Assembly: GCA_963773035.1 (NCBI GenBank)
Contig: CAVYZX010000022.1
Coordinates: 124,001-188,000, forward strand
Direction: 5' to 3'
Origin: CAVRXZ01 sp963773035
GTDB taxonomy: Bacteria > Acidobacteriota > Vicinamibacteria > Vicinamibacterales > CAVVIG01
DNA: 64,000 bases
Shown: in pieces, positions 17,164-26,278 of the stretch
Layout of the letters: each line of letters opens with the position of its first letter
How positions within the stretch are numbered: position 1 is the stretch's first letter
Position numbers and translations under genes: made by a program
Notes under the pieces: generated by a model
What the model saw: the letters and a program-made list of their open reading frames with translations, nothing else
What the model was told of the DNA's origin: nothing
Databases searched by the model: none

Positions 17164-17194
17164 AGAACTGAAGGTCGGCCGAGGCTGTCCTCGG

Positions 17195-17782
17195 TCAGTG
17201 GACTTCGAACGAGGACATCTGAAGCGTCGAGGGATCGGCGCCAAGCCTTCGAAGAGCCGTTTCCCACATGCGATCCGGCGGCGTACTAAAGATAAGCTCC
17301 CGATCGACTTCGCTCGTCAGCCAGGCTGAAGCGCGGAGCTCCGCTTCCAGCTGACCGCTCTTCCATCCCGAATATCCGACGATCAATCGCGTTCGGGCTG
17401 GAGGTGTGGGCCCGAGCACTCGACGGAGTAACTCCGGCGAAGTCGAAAGGTAGAGGCCTTCGACGATGCTGACGCCCCGCTCTTGATCGGCAGCGTCCTC
17501 GTCGTTCCCGACGAGAATCCAGCTGCGCTGTGGTTCTACCGGTCCACCCACCCAGACCTGCAACTCCTCGCTCGTCTCCAGCGTCTGTCGCTCTGTCGTG
17601 GCATCGGTACGGACTTGAACCATCACCGGACCGCTCGTCACCACCGGCCGGTTCACGACCAGCCCGAATGCCCCTTCTTCGTTGTGTCGGCACAGCAGGA
17701 CGACAGTGCGGTTGAAATTGGGGTCGGCGAGCTGAGGCATCGAAAGCAGCAAGGCAGGAGCCAGCGACGACGAGGTGTCCAT
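17195..17782 (-). CDS. YqgE/AlgH family protein (DUF179)
   Basis: 195 aa, complete. Family landmarks: LLLSMPQLADPNFNRTVVLL, HNEEGAFGLVVNRP, VWVGGPVEPQRSWILV and RLIVGYSGWKSGQLEAEL. Soluble and widely conserved; molecular role not settled (AlgH in Pseudomonas affects alginate). Starts 4 bp after the queG stop, so the pair is one transcript. In many proteobacteria yqgE neighbours ruvX; here ruvX is at 50 kb. Confidence 0.92.
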   Translation of the reverse strand: MDTSSSLAPALLLSMPQLADPNFNRTVVLLCRHNEEGAFGLVVNRPVVTSGPVMVQVRTDATTERQTLETSEELQVWVGGPVEPQRSWILVGNDEDAADQERGVSIVEGLYLSTSPELLRRVLGPTPPARTRLIVGYSGWKSGQLEAELRASAWLTSEVDRELIFSTPPDRMWETALRRLGADPSTLQMSSFEVH

Positions 17783-17785
17783 AGG

Positions 17786-18751
17786 TCAAGTGTGGCGCAG
17801 TCGTCCAATCGCTGCCACATCTTTGTTACCAAGGACGACATCGAAGTTTCGACGCAGGCCGGAGACCTTTGCGCGCCGCATCGCGCTCCCTTCGAGCGCC
17901 GCTGCGAGTTCCGCATCGCTCATCCCGGCCAGCGATGTCGCATCCGTACCATCCCAGACGGTACGCGGCTGCCATGCGGGATCCTCGGATCGAGGAGCCA
18001 CGGCATTCCAGGGACAGACTTCCTGGCAGACGTCACAGCCATACACATGAGCGCCGACGCCTTCACGCAGCTGATCGGGAATCGCGCCACGGAGCTCGAT
18101 GGTCAGATACGACACACATCGCGTGGAATCGAGTACTCCCGGGGCCACGAGGGCTTGAGTCGGGCATGCCTCGAGACACAGCGCGCACGTGCCGCATTGA
18201 TCCAGCGACGGCACGTCCACCTCGAGCGGCAGGCTGCAGATGATCTCACCCAGAAAGAGCCAGGACCCGGCAGTCGGACTGATCACGCACGTGTTCTTGC
18301 CAATCCAGCCGATCCCGGCATGGCGGGCGTAGACGCGCTCCTGCACCGGGCCGGTGTCGACATAGATGCGTGCATCGAAGGACCCGGACGAAGAATCTCG
18401 CATCCAGGCCACCAAAGCTTCGAGGCGCGACAAGATCACGTGGTGATAATCGTCGCCCCACGCATATCTCGCGATATGAGCCTGACCGGGATTCCGGCAT
18501 TCGGTCGAATAGGGCCGGTTGGTGTTGTAGTTGGTGCCGGTGACGATCACCGTACGGGCGGTGGGAAGCACGCGGCGAACATCAGCGCGACGGTCAGCAG
18601 ATCGCTCGAGGTACGCCATCTCGCCAGCGTATCCGCGATCCAGCCACTCTCGGAAAAACCCGAGCTCAGGGAGGTCGGAGGCCGGCGCGATGCCGCAGGC
18701 ATCGAAGCCCAATTCGCGAGCTTTCTGCTTGATGTCTTGCGAATTCAGCAT
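17786..18751 (-). CDS. queG: Epoxyqueuosine reductase QueG
   Basis: 321 aa, cobalamin- and 2[4Fe-4S]-dependent enzyme for the last step of tRNA queuosine synthesis. N-terminus ARELGFDACGIAPASDLP; ferredoxin-like cluster motifs CGTCALCLEACPTQAL and YGCDVCQEVCPWN give the eight iron-sulfur cysteines with CVSY. The C-terminal HEAT-like extension seen in E. coli QueG is short here, close to the minimal bacterial form. Confidence 0.94.
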   Translation of the reverse strand: MLNSQDIKQKARELGFDACGIAPASDLPELGFFREWLDRGYAGEMAYLERSADRRADVRRVLPTARTVIVTGTNYNTNRPYSTECRNPGQAHIARYAWGDDYHHVILSRLEALVAWMRDSSSGSFDARIYVDTGPVQERVYARHAGIGWIGKNTCVISPTAGSWLFLGEIICSLPLEVDVPSLDQCGTCALCLEACPTQALVAPGVLDSTRCVSYLTIELRGAIPDQLREGVGAHVYGCDVCQEVCPWNAVAPRSEDPAWQPRTVWDGTDATSLAGMSDAELAAALEGSAMRRAKVSGLRRNFDVVLGNKDVAAIGRLRHT

Positions 18752-18784
18752 ACACGCCTGCTCATCACGAAGGCGCGAACTGAC

Positions 18785-21505
18785 TCAACGCGCGAGCTGT
18801 CTCAGCACGTACGGCAGAATTCCGCCGTTTCGGAAGGCGACGAGCTCTTCGGGCGTGTCGATCCGCGCGACTGCTTGAAATTCGATCGGCGCGCCGCCTT
18901 CGTCCGTCGCACGGACAGTCACGGAACTGCCCGGTGCCAGGCCGGCGGCGATGCCAACGAGATCGAACCGTTCACGTCCCGTAATCCCAAGCGCAGCCGC
19001 CGACGCACCTGGCTGGAACTGCAGCGGCAGAACGCCCATGTTCACGAGATTGCTGCGGTGGATACGCTCGAAGCTCTCTGCCAGTACTGCCTTTACGCCG
19101 AGCAGCAGCGTGCCTTTCGCCGCCCAGTCTCGCGACGACCCTGAGCCGTATTCCTTCCCTGCGATGATCAGCAGCGGCACGCCGCTCGCCTTGTATTTCA
19201 TCGCCGCATCGTAAATGGTCATCACGTCGCCGCCGGGCTGGTACGTCGTCCAGCCGCCTTCGGTTCCGGGCGCCAGCTGGTTGCGCAGGCGTACGTTTGC
19301 GAACGTGCCGCGCATCATGACTTCGTGGTTGCCTCGCCGGGCGCCGTAGGAGTTGAAATCGTGCGGCTGAACACCATGCTCGATCAGATATTTCCCGGCC
19401 GGGCTGTCCTTCTTGATCGAACCGGCCGGCGAGATGTGATCCGTCGTGATACTGTCGCCGAGCAGCGCCAGCAGACGGGCTCCAACAATTTCTTCGAGCG
19501 CCGCCGGTTCTGGCGTCAGCGTTTCGAAGAACGGCGGGTTGCGAATGTAGGTCGAGTCGGCTTCCCATGCGAACCGATCGCCCGTCGGGACCTTGAGCGA
19601 TTGCCACCGCGCGTCGCCGGCGAAGACATCGGCGTACTGCTCCCGGAACATGTCGGCACGCACAGCCGCGAGCATCGTCTCCTGGATCTCCTGCTCGGTT
19701 GGCCAGATATCTCGCAAGAAGACTGGCACGCCCCTGGCGTCGACGCCAAGCGGCTCGGTCGTTAGATCCAGCGTGATCTGTCCTGCGAGTGCATAAGCGA
19801 CCACCAGTGGCGGAGAGGCCAGATAGTTCGCGCGAACCTGTTGCTGGATACGTCCTTCGAAATTGCGGTTGCCGCTCAGAACCGCGGCTACGACCAGATT
19901 TCGTGCGTCCACTTCGGCCGAGACGTCGTCGGGGAGCGGCCCGCTGTTGCCGATACACGTCGTGCAGCCATAGCCGACCAGGCTGAAGCCGAGCTGCTCG
20001 AGGTAAGGCAGAAGTCCCGACACTCGAAGGTATTCGGTCACCACCTTCGAGCCTGGAGCCAGACTGGTTTTTACCCACGGCTGACGGGCCAGCCCGCGTT
20101 CGACGGCCTTTTTGGCAAGGAGACCAGCGGCGATCATCACGCTCGGATTCGACGTATTCGTGCAGCTCGTGATGGCGCTGATCACCACCGAACCGTGCTC
20201 GAGCTGCTGCGCGACCGTCGGAAGCACGGCCACGCCTCCTTCGCTCGCCATGTTCGCCACGCCTGCACTGCTCGAAGAACTGTTCTTGACGGCCGGGAGC
20301 ATCGAGCCGAGCGCCGCCTGAAAGTTGCTTTTGACCTGCTTCAACGAGACGCGGTCTTGCGGCCTTCTGGGCCCGGCCAGGCTCGGCTCGATAGTGGCTA
20401 GATCAAGCTCGATTGTCTCGGTATACACGGGGTCGGGCGTACTGGACCGCCTGAACAGCCCCTGTGCCTTCGCGTACGCTTCAACAAGCTCGACTCGTGC
20501 ATCGTCGCGCCCTGTCAGGCGCAAATAGTCGAGGGTCATCTCGTCAATCGGGAAAATCGCGATCGTTGCGCCGTACTCGGGACACATGTTGCCGAGCGTC
20601 GCCCGATCCGCGAGTGTCAGATGCTCGAGGCCTGCTCCGAAGAACTCGACGAATTTGCCGACCACTCCGTGTTTTCGAAGCCGTTCCGTGATGGTGAGCA
20701 CGAGGTCGGTGGCCGTCGCGCCTTCCAACATCCGGCCCGTGAGACGAAAGCCGAGGACCGGCGGGATCAGCATCGAGATCGGCTGGCCGAGCATCGCGGC
20801 CTCGGCTTCGATGCCGCCAACACCCCAACCGACCACGCCAAGTCCGTTGACCATGGTGGTATGCGAATCGGTGCCCACCAACGTGTCCGGATAGGCGATG
20901 GCGCCGTTGGGCCCATCAGCCGATACCACGACTCTGGCGAGATACTCCAGATTCACTTGGTGAACGATGCCGGTATCGGGCGGCACGACCCGAAAGTTCC
21001 GAAACGCGTTCTGCCCCCAGCGAAGAAACGCGTAACGCTCCTTGTTGCGAGAGAACTCGAGCTCGGCGTTCAGTTCGAAGGCATTCGGCTGTCCGAAGTA
21101 ATCCACCTGCACCGAGTGGTCGATCACGAGCTCCACCGGTTGGAGCGGGTTGACACGATTGGGATCGCCGCCGAGCCGCAGAATCCCATCACGCATGGCG
21201 GCGAGATCCACCACGGCCGGGACTCCGGTAAAGTCCTGAAGAAGAACCCGCGCCGGCGCAAACGAGATTTCCTTCTGCACGGCACTCCTGACGTCCCAAC
21301 GCGCCAGAGCCTCGATGTCGGCAGCCTTGACGAAGCGGCCGTCTTCATGGCGTAGAAGGTTTTCAAGCAGGACTTTCAGTGAGAATGGCAACCGGGCGAT
21401 CTCGGAGAACCCTGCGGCCTCCAATGCCGGCAGACTGTAGATTTCGAACGAGCGGGAACCAGCCTTGAGCGGCGTTCGGATACCGAAACTATTCGTGCTC
21501 GACAT
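18785..21505 (-). CDS. acnA: Aconitate hydratase A
   Basis: 906 aa, full length for AcnA. The iron-sulfur cysteines are in SAITSCTNTSNPSV and GYGCTTCIGNSGPL. Substrate-site segments include GTDSHTTMVNGLGVVGWGVG, LLGDSITTDHISPAGSIKKD and IAGKEYGSGSSRDWAAKG. TCA-cycle enzyme, cytoplasmic. GAGGAT before the ATG can serve as ribosome site; TACGAT further upstream is a weak -10 candidate. Monocistronic-looking, with queG downstream after 33 bp. Confidence 0.97.
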   Translation of the reverse strand: MSSTNSFGIRTPLKAGSRSFEIYSLPALEAAGFSEIARLPFSLKVLLENLLRHEDGRFVKAADIEALARWDVRSAVQKEISFAPARVLLQDFTGVPAVVDLAAMRDGILRLGGDPNRVNPLQPVELVIDHSVQVDYFGQPNAFELNAELEFSRNKERYAFLRWGQNAFRNFRVVPPDTGIVHQVNLEYLARVVVSADGPNGAIAYPDTLVGTDSHTTMVNGLGVVGWGVGGIEAEAAMLGQPISMLIPPVLGFRLTGRMLEGATATDLVLTITERLRKHGVVGKFVEFFGAGLEHLTLADRATLGNMCPEYGATIAIFPIDEMTLDYLRLTGRDDARVELVEAYAKAQGLFRRSSTPDPVYTETIELDLATIEPSLAGPRRPQDRVSLKQVKSNFQAALGSMLPAVKNSSSSSAGVANMASEGGVAVLPTVAQQLEHGSVVISAITSCTNTSNPSVMIAAGLLAKKAVERGLARQPWVKTSLAPGSKVVTEYLRVSGLLPYLEQLGFSLVGYGCTTCIGNSGPLPDDVSAEVDARNLVVAAVLSGNRNFEGRIQQQVRANYLASPPLVVAYALAGQITLDLTTEPLGVDARGVPVFLRDIWPTEQEIQETMLAAVRADMFREQYADVFAGDARWQSLKVPTGDRFAWEADSTYIRNPPFFETLTPEPAALEEIVGARLLALLGDSITTDHISPAGSIKKDSPAGKYLIEHGVQPHDFNSYGARRGNHEVMMRGTFANVRLRNQLAPGTEGGWTTYQPGGDVMTIYDAAMKYKASGVPLLIIAGKEYGSGSSRDWAAKGTLLLGVKAVLAESFERIHRSNLVNMGVLPLQFQPGASAAALGITGRERFDLVGIAAGLAPGSSVTVRATDEGGAPIEFQAVARIDTPEELVAFRNGGILPYVLRQLAR

Positions 21506-21606
21506 CAGATCCTCAAAAGATCAGATCGTACCACGCGGACGAGACGGGCTGGAAGAGTGGGCGAAATAGCCTGTAGACTTACTCTCGCGCGGAGGTCAGC
21601 ACAGCG

Positions 21607-22866
21607 ATGAGGTACCGTCCAACTATTCTCAGCGTCTCGCTCGCTCTCGTGGTCGCCGGACTCTTCGGCATCGCTTCGCAGATGCCGGCAGGACTCGCCG
21701 CAAAGACGGCAGTCCTCGATCCAGCTGCGCTATCGAAGCAGCTCGCCTCCTCGGTCGAACGCGGCGATACACCCGGAGTCGTCGCCCTGGTTGTCGATCG
21801 TAACGGCGTTCTCTACGAAGGCTCGGCCGGGAAGCTCGACGTGGGACGCGACATTCCCATGCCCGTCGATGCGATCTTCAACATCGCCTCGATGACCAAG
21901 CCGGTCACCTCGGTCGCAATCATGATGTTGCTCGAGGAGGGCAAGCTGCGACTCGACGATCCGGTCTCGAAGTACCTGACTGGCTTCGACAACCTGCAGG
22001 TCATCACAAAGTTCGACGAGCAGGACGGCACATACGAGACTCGCCCTGCTAAACGCGCGATGACCGTCCGGCACCTGCTCGCGCACACCTCCGGCATCGG
22101 GTACGCGTTCTGCAGTCCGATCGTCGCGCGGCTGCAGCGTGGCAATCAGAAGAGTGAATGGGAAATTCCCCTGCTGAGCGATCCGGGTGAAAAGTGGAAC
22201 TACAGCGCCAGCACCCGCGTCCTCGGACTCATCGTCGAACAAATCACCGGCACGCCCCTCGAGACCTGGTATCAGGAACGGATCTTCAAACCGCTGGGCA
22301 TGGTGGACACGTCTTGGGCCGTCGCTGCCGACAAACAGCCGCGCGTGGCGAGCATCCACAGCCGCGCTACGGGCACGCTGCAGGAGCAGCCGAAGGCGCC
22401 GATTCCGTCGACGCCCACCCCTCCATTCAGAGGCGATGGCGGCCTGTACTCCACTGTTCGAGACTACGGACTCTTCATTCGGATGCTGCTGAACGGCGGG
22501 CAACTCGGCGGGACCAAGATACTCACCGAGAGCTCAGTAAAAATGATGGGCCAGAACCAGATCGGGTCGATTTTCGTCGAGGAGCAGCCGGCCGCGGATC
22601 CGCTCCGGACGAAGCCCTTTCCGCTGGGCGCAGGCCACGACAAGTTCGGCCTTGGTTTCCAAGTCGCCTCGAAAGACGACCGGTACGCAAAGTATCGCAG
22701 TCCCAGCAGCCTCAGCTGGGCGGGCATCTTCAACACCGAATTCTGGATCGACCAGGAGCGGCATATCGCGGGAACTCAAATGATGCAGGTCCTCCCGTTT
22801 TATGACGACGGGGCGATCCGGACGCTGAGAGACTTCGAAGCGCTCGTCTATCAGAACCTGCGGTAG
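21607..22866 (+). CDS. Exported serine hydrolase, beta-lactamase/class C family (DUF/EstB-like)
   Basis: 419 aa. A signal peptide (ILSVSLALVVAGLFGIASQM) precedes the catalytic SxxK in NIASMTKPVTSVAIMMLL near residue 95, with Tyr in WNYSASTRVLGLIVEQITG and LLAHTSGIGYAF, the pattern of beta-lactamase-related esterases and peptidases. Substrate unknown. A clear GGAGGT Shine-Dalgarno lies 10 nt before the ATG. Ends 2 bp before the convergent barrel gene. Confidence 0.9.
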   Translation: MRYRPTILSVSLALVVAGLFGIASQMPAGLAAKTAVLDPAALSKQLASSVERGDTPGVVALVVDRNGVLYEGSAGKLDVGRDIPMPVDAIFNIASMTKPVTSVAIMMLLEEGKLRLDDPVSKYLTGFDNLQVITKFDEQDGTYETRPAKRAMTVRHLLAHTSGIGYAFCSPIVARLQRGNQKSEWEIPLLSDPGEKWNYSASTRVLGLIVEQITGTPLETWYQERIFKPLGMVDTSWAVAADKQPRVASIHSRATGTLQEQPKAPIPSTPTPPFRGDGGLYSTVRDYGLFIRMLLNGGQLGGTKILTESSVKMMGQNQIGSIFVEEQPAADPLRTKPFPLGAGHDKFGLGFQVASKDDRYAKYRSPSSLSWAGIFNTEFWIDQERHIAGTQMMQVLPFYDDGAIRTLRDFEALVYQNLR

Positions 22867-22868
22867 CG

Positions 22869-23552
22869 TCAGAAGCGCGCAAACAGTGCAGCGGTGATCG
22901 CGGCAGCGGCGTGAGCCTGATCGTCCAGGGCCACGCCTCCGCTGCGAATGCAAGCCCGCGCCTCCATTCGGAGGCCGATCTTCAGCCGGCTGTCCATCCG
23001 AGACATCATCGCCAGTTTCGCGCCACCACCGACGTGATAGGTCTGGCCCGTCTCGACGAGCGTCTTTGCGTCGTGAAGCTGTCGCAAATAGCCGGCGCCT
23101 ACACTGACAAATGGAAGCACGCGGGGGCGAGGTCGCCACCTTGTCAATTTGATAATTGCCGCCCCTTCGATGATGAACTGCTGGATAGGTTCGACAGCAA
23201 CCGTCGAACCAGCAGCTTCGAGGTCGGTGCTGATCGTCGTTCGCAACTCTGGTGTCGTGTACGACGCCGCGACTTCAGCATCGATGTTCGCAGCTACTCG
23301 ACCGCCAAATCGCAGTTCGAGACCTGCAGTCGAATCCAGTTTGCTGGATGTCGAGAACAGGTGGATGGAACCGCCGGTGGACGTGGTCAAGTTGGCGTCT
23401 TGAGAGCCGTAGGACTCCCCTCCCATCCACAGGGCCCCTATCGAAAGCTCGAATCGCCCCTGCTCTGTCGGCGCCGCGTTCTGCGCGTCTGCCTCCGCGG
23501 GACGAAGACCCATGCCGATCGAGATCAAGACCAGTGCGACACGGCAGTTCAT
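22869..23552 (-). CDS. Predicted outer-membrane beta-barrel protein, 227 aa
   Basis: Signal peptide with AxA-type site (MNCRVALVLISIGMGLRPAEADA) and alternating hydrophobic strands (GRFELSIGALWMGGESYG, TAGLELRFGGRVAANIDAEV, PRVLPFVSVGAGYLRQLHD, ITAALFARF) ending in Phe, the signature of a BAM substrate. About 8 strands. Function unknown. Its ATG overlaps the matrixin stop by 4 nt, so the two are coupled. Confidence 0.75.
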   Translation of the reverse strand: MNCRVALVLISIGMGLRPAEADAQNAAPTEQGRFELSIGALWMGGESYGSQDANLTTSTGGSIHLFSTSSKLDSTAGLELRFGGRVAANIDAEVAASYTTPELRTTISTDLEAAGSTVAVEPIQQFIIEGAAIIKLTRWRPRPRVLPFVSVGAGYLRQLHDAKTLVETGQTYHVGGGAKLAMMSRMDSRLKIGLRMEARACIRSGGVALDDQAHAAAAITAALFARF

Positions 23553-24544
23553 TTCGCGAGTACCTTGATCTCGATATCGCCGCTGCTACCCCCACTCGGC
23601 GCAACCACGAGGCGATCGAAAAATGTGACGCGAAAGTTGACGTCGACCCGCTTGTCCGACTCGAAGAAGCTCTCGGGATCGGCATCGTCCAGCGGCTCGA
23701 CTCTGATGACGTACGGTCCAGGCGCCAGGCCCTCGATGCCGAAGCGTCCTTCGTCGTTCAGCGAGAAGTTGCCGACGAGCTCGCCGGTCTTCGGATTGAA
23801 AGCGGCGATATGCGCCCCGAACACCCCTTGCCCGTTCTTGGTCACGGTGCCCGATACGCTTCCGGTGCTCGTGTTGAAGCCACTCTCGGGGTAGAGGTCC
23901 GAAATCCCGGCAATGTCGTCCGCGCGAAGCGTTCGGCCGACAATACTTCCCGCAGAAAATGCGATCGGAAACATGACCGCTTCAGCCCCAATCACCCGTC
24001 GGCCGCTGCCGGCAAATACTTCCGTCTCACCGAGCGCCGAATGACCCAGCCCGCTGAAGTGCCCTTCCTCATGCAAGGCGATCGACTCGAGGTCGTATCG
24101 TCCGGCTTCGCCCGATTGAGCGACCGACCACGAAAAGGCGGTGTTGAAGAAGATGTCAGACTCGAGAAGCTCGCCAGTCGTGGTGTCGAAAAGAAAATTC
24201 GTAGCAGCCAGCACACGGTCGAGATCCGGTCGGGGCGCGAATCCGATTGTCGATAATCCATCTTCGTCCAGCGGAAGAGCGGCAGTGAAACCCGCGAACT
24301 GGTAGCTCACCGAGGCCGTCGCCACGTCCTGCCATTTGGTGAACGCGCGGCTCACCACTCCTTGCAGGTCGTTGGCGCTCACGCCGGGAGCGCCCCGATC
24401 CGACACGAAATAGCGAACGGGCGACTGGGCCCACTTCAGCTCCACTTGCCTGTTTCCGACCTGGACGCCGAACTTCATGTAGGCGCGCGCGGGGATTGGC
24501 CCCAGAAGGATGAGAGCGATGCATGCCGCAACCGACGACCTCAT
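23549..24544 (-). CDS. Secreted matrixin-type metalloprotease with carboxypeptidase-regulatory-like domain
   Basis: 331 aa. Signal peptide MRSSVAACIALILLGPIPARA. Metzincin zinc motif HEEGHFSGLGHS (HExxHxxGxxH) at about residue 170, followed by VMFPIAF, a Met-turn-like segment. The C-terminal about 100 residues (GSVSGTVTKNGQGVFGAHIA, GRFGIEGLAPGPYVIRVEPL) are a CarboxypepD_reg-like fold. Overlaps both neighbours by 4 nt. Substrate unknown. Confidence 0.88.
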   Translation of the reverse strand: MRSSVAACIALILLGPIPARAYMKFGVQVGNRQVELKWAQSPVRYFVSDRGAPGVSANDLQGVVSRAFTKWQDVATASVSYQFAGFTAALPLDEDGLSTIGFAPRPDLDRVLAATNFLFDTTTGELLESDIFFNTAFSWSVAQSGEAGRYDLESIALHEEGHFSGLGHSALGETEVFAGSGRRVIGAEAVMFPIAFSAGSIVGRTLRADDIAGISDLYPESGFNTSTGSVSGTVTKNGQGVFGAHIAAFNPKTGELVGNFSLNDEGRFGIEGLAPGPYVIRVEPLDDADPESFFESDKRVDVNFRVTFFDRLVVAPSGGSSGDIEIKVLAK

Positions 24545-25113
24545 GGTTGTGCCCCAACCAGCGCCCGCAAGCGCTGCTCGAAGGCGACGAGTGAAGGCGC
24601 TTGGCGCGCGGGATCTCCTCGAACGATTGTGGTTCCTCCAGCGGAAGGCCTGACGATCGGTGCTGGGACGACGACCGACCCGGTCTCTGAAGCCGCATTG
24701 ACCACCCTGAATACGCCCTGGCTGAAGCCAACCAGATGCGGATATCTGGGACCTTGCCAGGCAAGGAACACGATCACGCGTTGCCCGACCTCGAATTGAG
24801 GAGCTCCCACGACCACACTCCGATAGCGGCCGAGCGTGCCGCCCGGCACGAGAAACTGCGCCGTCTTGTCGAAGGGTCCTTTGAGCGACGACTCGACGTC
24901 CACAGTCACGAGTGTTTCGACCGCCCGTCGATCTTCGGTCCATCGTGAATTTACCGTGGCGATGCGACCGCGAATGATGGCGCCCGAATCGTGTGTCAGA
25001 TCCACGAGATCTGCCGGTGCAAGCACGGTGGCGTTCCCACGCCCGGCCTGAAGGGAGAACGCAAGAAAGAGCGTCAGTACGCGGAGACGCGCGGTGACGG
25101 AAGTTTTCGTCAT
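24541..25113 (-). CDS. Secreted hypothetical protein, 190 aa
   Basis: Signal peptide (RVLTLFLAFSLQAGRGNA), then a beta-rich domain (SGAIIRGRIATVNSRWTED, TLVTVDVESSLKGPFDKTAQ, VVGAPQFEVGQRVIVFLAWQ). Its position between lpxB and the matrixin gene, with ATGA overlap to the latter, makes a companion of the protease plausible (inference). I recognise no named family. Confidence 0.7.
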   Translation of the reverse strand: MTKTSVTARLRVLTLFLAFSLQAGRGNATVLAPADLVDLTHDSGAIIRGRIATVNSRWTEDRRAVETLVTVDVESSLKGPFDKTAQFLVPGGTLGRYRSVVVGAPQFEVGQRVIVFLAWQGPRYPHLVGFSQGVFRVVNAASETGSVVVPAPIVRPSAGGTTIVRGDPARQAPSLVAFEQRLRALVGAQP

Positions 25114-25114
25114 A

Positions 25115-26278
25115 TCAATGTCCTTTGCCTCTTGCCTGGTGCCGCCTGCTGTTGACGAGATCGAGAATCGCTTCGGCAGCGCGCCGGCTCGCTCCCGGAC
25201 CGCCCAGCCGTTGCCTCACGCTGGCGAGTCCTTCCCGTATCTCTTTGCGACGGCCGGCATCGGTCAGCATCGCGGCCGCCTCTTCGGCCACGGCGTCGGG
25301 CGTAAACTCGTCCTGGATCAGTTCCGGCACGATCTTCCGACCCGCGATGAGATTGACCATGCCGATGGTGTCGACCGTGACCAGCCGGCGAGCCAGTTGA
25401 TACGTCAACGGCGATACCCGATAGACGACCACCATCGGCGTGTCGTGGAGAGCGGTCTGTACGGTTGCCGTTCCCGAGGCCGTCAGCGCCACGTCGGCCG
25501 CCGACAGCACGGCATCGGTCTGGCCTTCGACCACGACAATGGAAGCAAGCCCGCCAGATCCGACCGCCGCGAACAAGCCATCGTCCAGACCTGGCGCTCG
25601 CGCCACAAGGAACTGGGCGCCAGGGACTTTCGCGCGAATGCGTGCGGCCGCCGCCAACAAGTCGGGCAGGATCTGGTGGACCTCGTTCGCACGACTGCCG
25701 GGCAGAATCGCCACGACCGGCTGCCCTTCCGACAAGCCATGACGCCGGAGAAAGCTCACACGGTCCGAAGACTTCACGAGGTCGACCAGTGGATGACCGA
25801 CAAACTTCACTGGCACGCCGGCATCGCGGTAGATCGACTCTTCGAATGGAAAAATGACCAGCACGAGGTCGGCGAGGCGGCGAATGGTTTTCAGGCGCCC
25901 AGGGCGCCACGCCCAAATCTGGGGACTGATGTAGTAGACGATCGGGACGCGCAGTCGCTTCAAACGGCGCGCCAGTGGAAAATTGAAATCCGGCGAGTCG
26001 ATTGCGACGAGCGCGTCCGGGTGCGACTCGCGTGCTTCGGCGACGAGCCGCTGGAGCACGGCGAACCACTGCGGCAGCTTGCCAATAGCCTCGGTCAGCC
26101 CGGTCACCGCGAGGCCCCGGTAATCGGCGATCAGCTGTCCACCGTCAGCCGCGAATTGGGGACCGCCAAGACCGCTCAAACGAATGGTCGGATCGAGCGC
26201 ACGAAGCTCACGCGCCAGCGCGCCCGCGTACAAGTCGCCGGACGCTTCGCCGCACGACAGCATGAGGCGCGCGCTCAA
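25115..26278 (-). CDS. lpxB: Lipid-A-disaccharide synthase LpxB
   Basis: 387 aa GT19 enzyme joining UDP-diacylglucosamine and lipid X. Landmarks: MLSCGEASGDLYAGALAREL, VAIDSPDFNFPLARRLKRL, YYISPQIWAWRPGRLKTI, GHPLVDLV, AILPGSRANEV. A TTG at 26278 is preferred over ATG 26263 because it gives the usual short N-terminus before LSCGEASGD and overlaps the M16 stop in TTGA. The frame is open upstream to 26716 but antisense-like there. Confidence 0.93.
   Translation of the reverse strand: MSARLMLSCGEASGDLYAGALARELRALDPTIRLSGLGGPQFAADGGQLIADYRGLAVTGLTEAIGKLPQWFAVLQRLVAEARESHPDALVAIDSPDFNFPLARRLKRLRVPIVYYISPQIWAWRPGRLKTIRRLADLVLVIFPFEESIYRDAGVPVKFVGHPLVDLVKSSDRVSFLRRHGLSEGQPVVAILPGSRANEVHQILPDLLAAAARIRAKVPGAQFLVARAPGLDDGLFAAVGSGGLASIVVVEGQTDAVLSAADVALTASGTATVQTALHDTPMVVVYRVSPLTYQLARRLVTVDTIGMVNLIAGRKIVPELIQDEFTPDAVAEEAAAMLTDAGRRKEIREGLASVRQRLGGPGASRRAAEAILDLVNSRRHQARGKGH

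Noticed and set aside
17483..19144. 553-residue plus-strand open frame
   Set aside because: Antisense to yqgE, queG and acnA, all of which are clear families.
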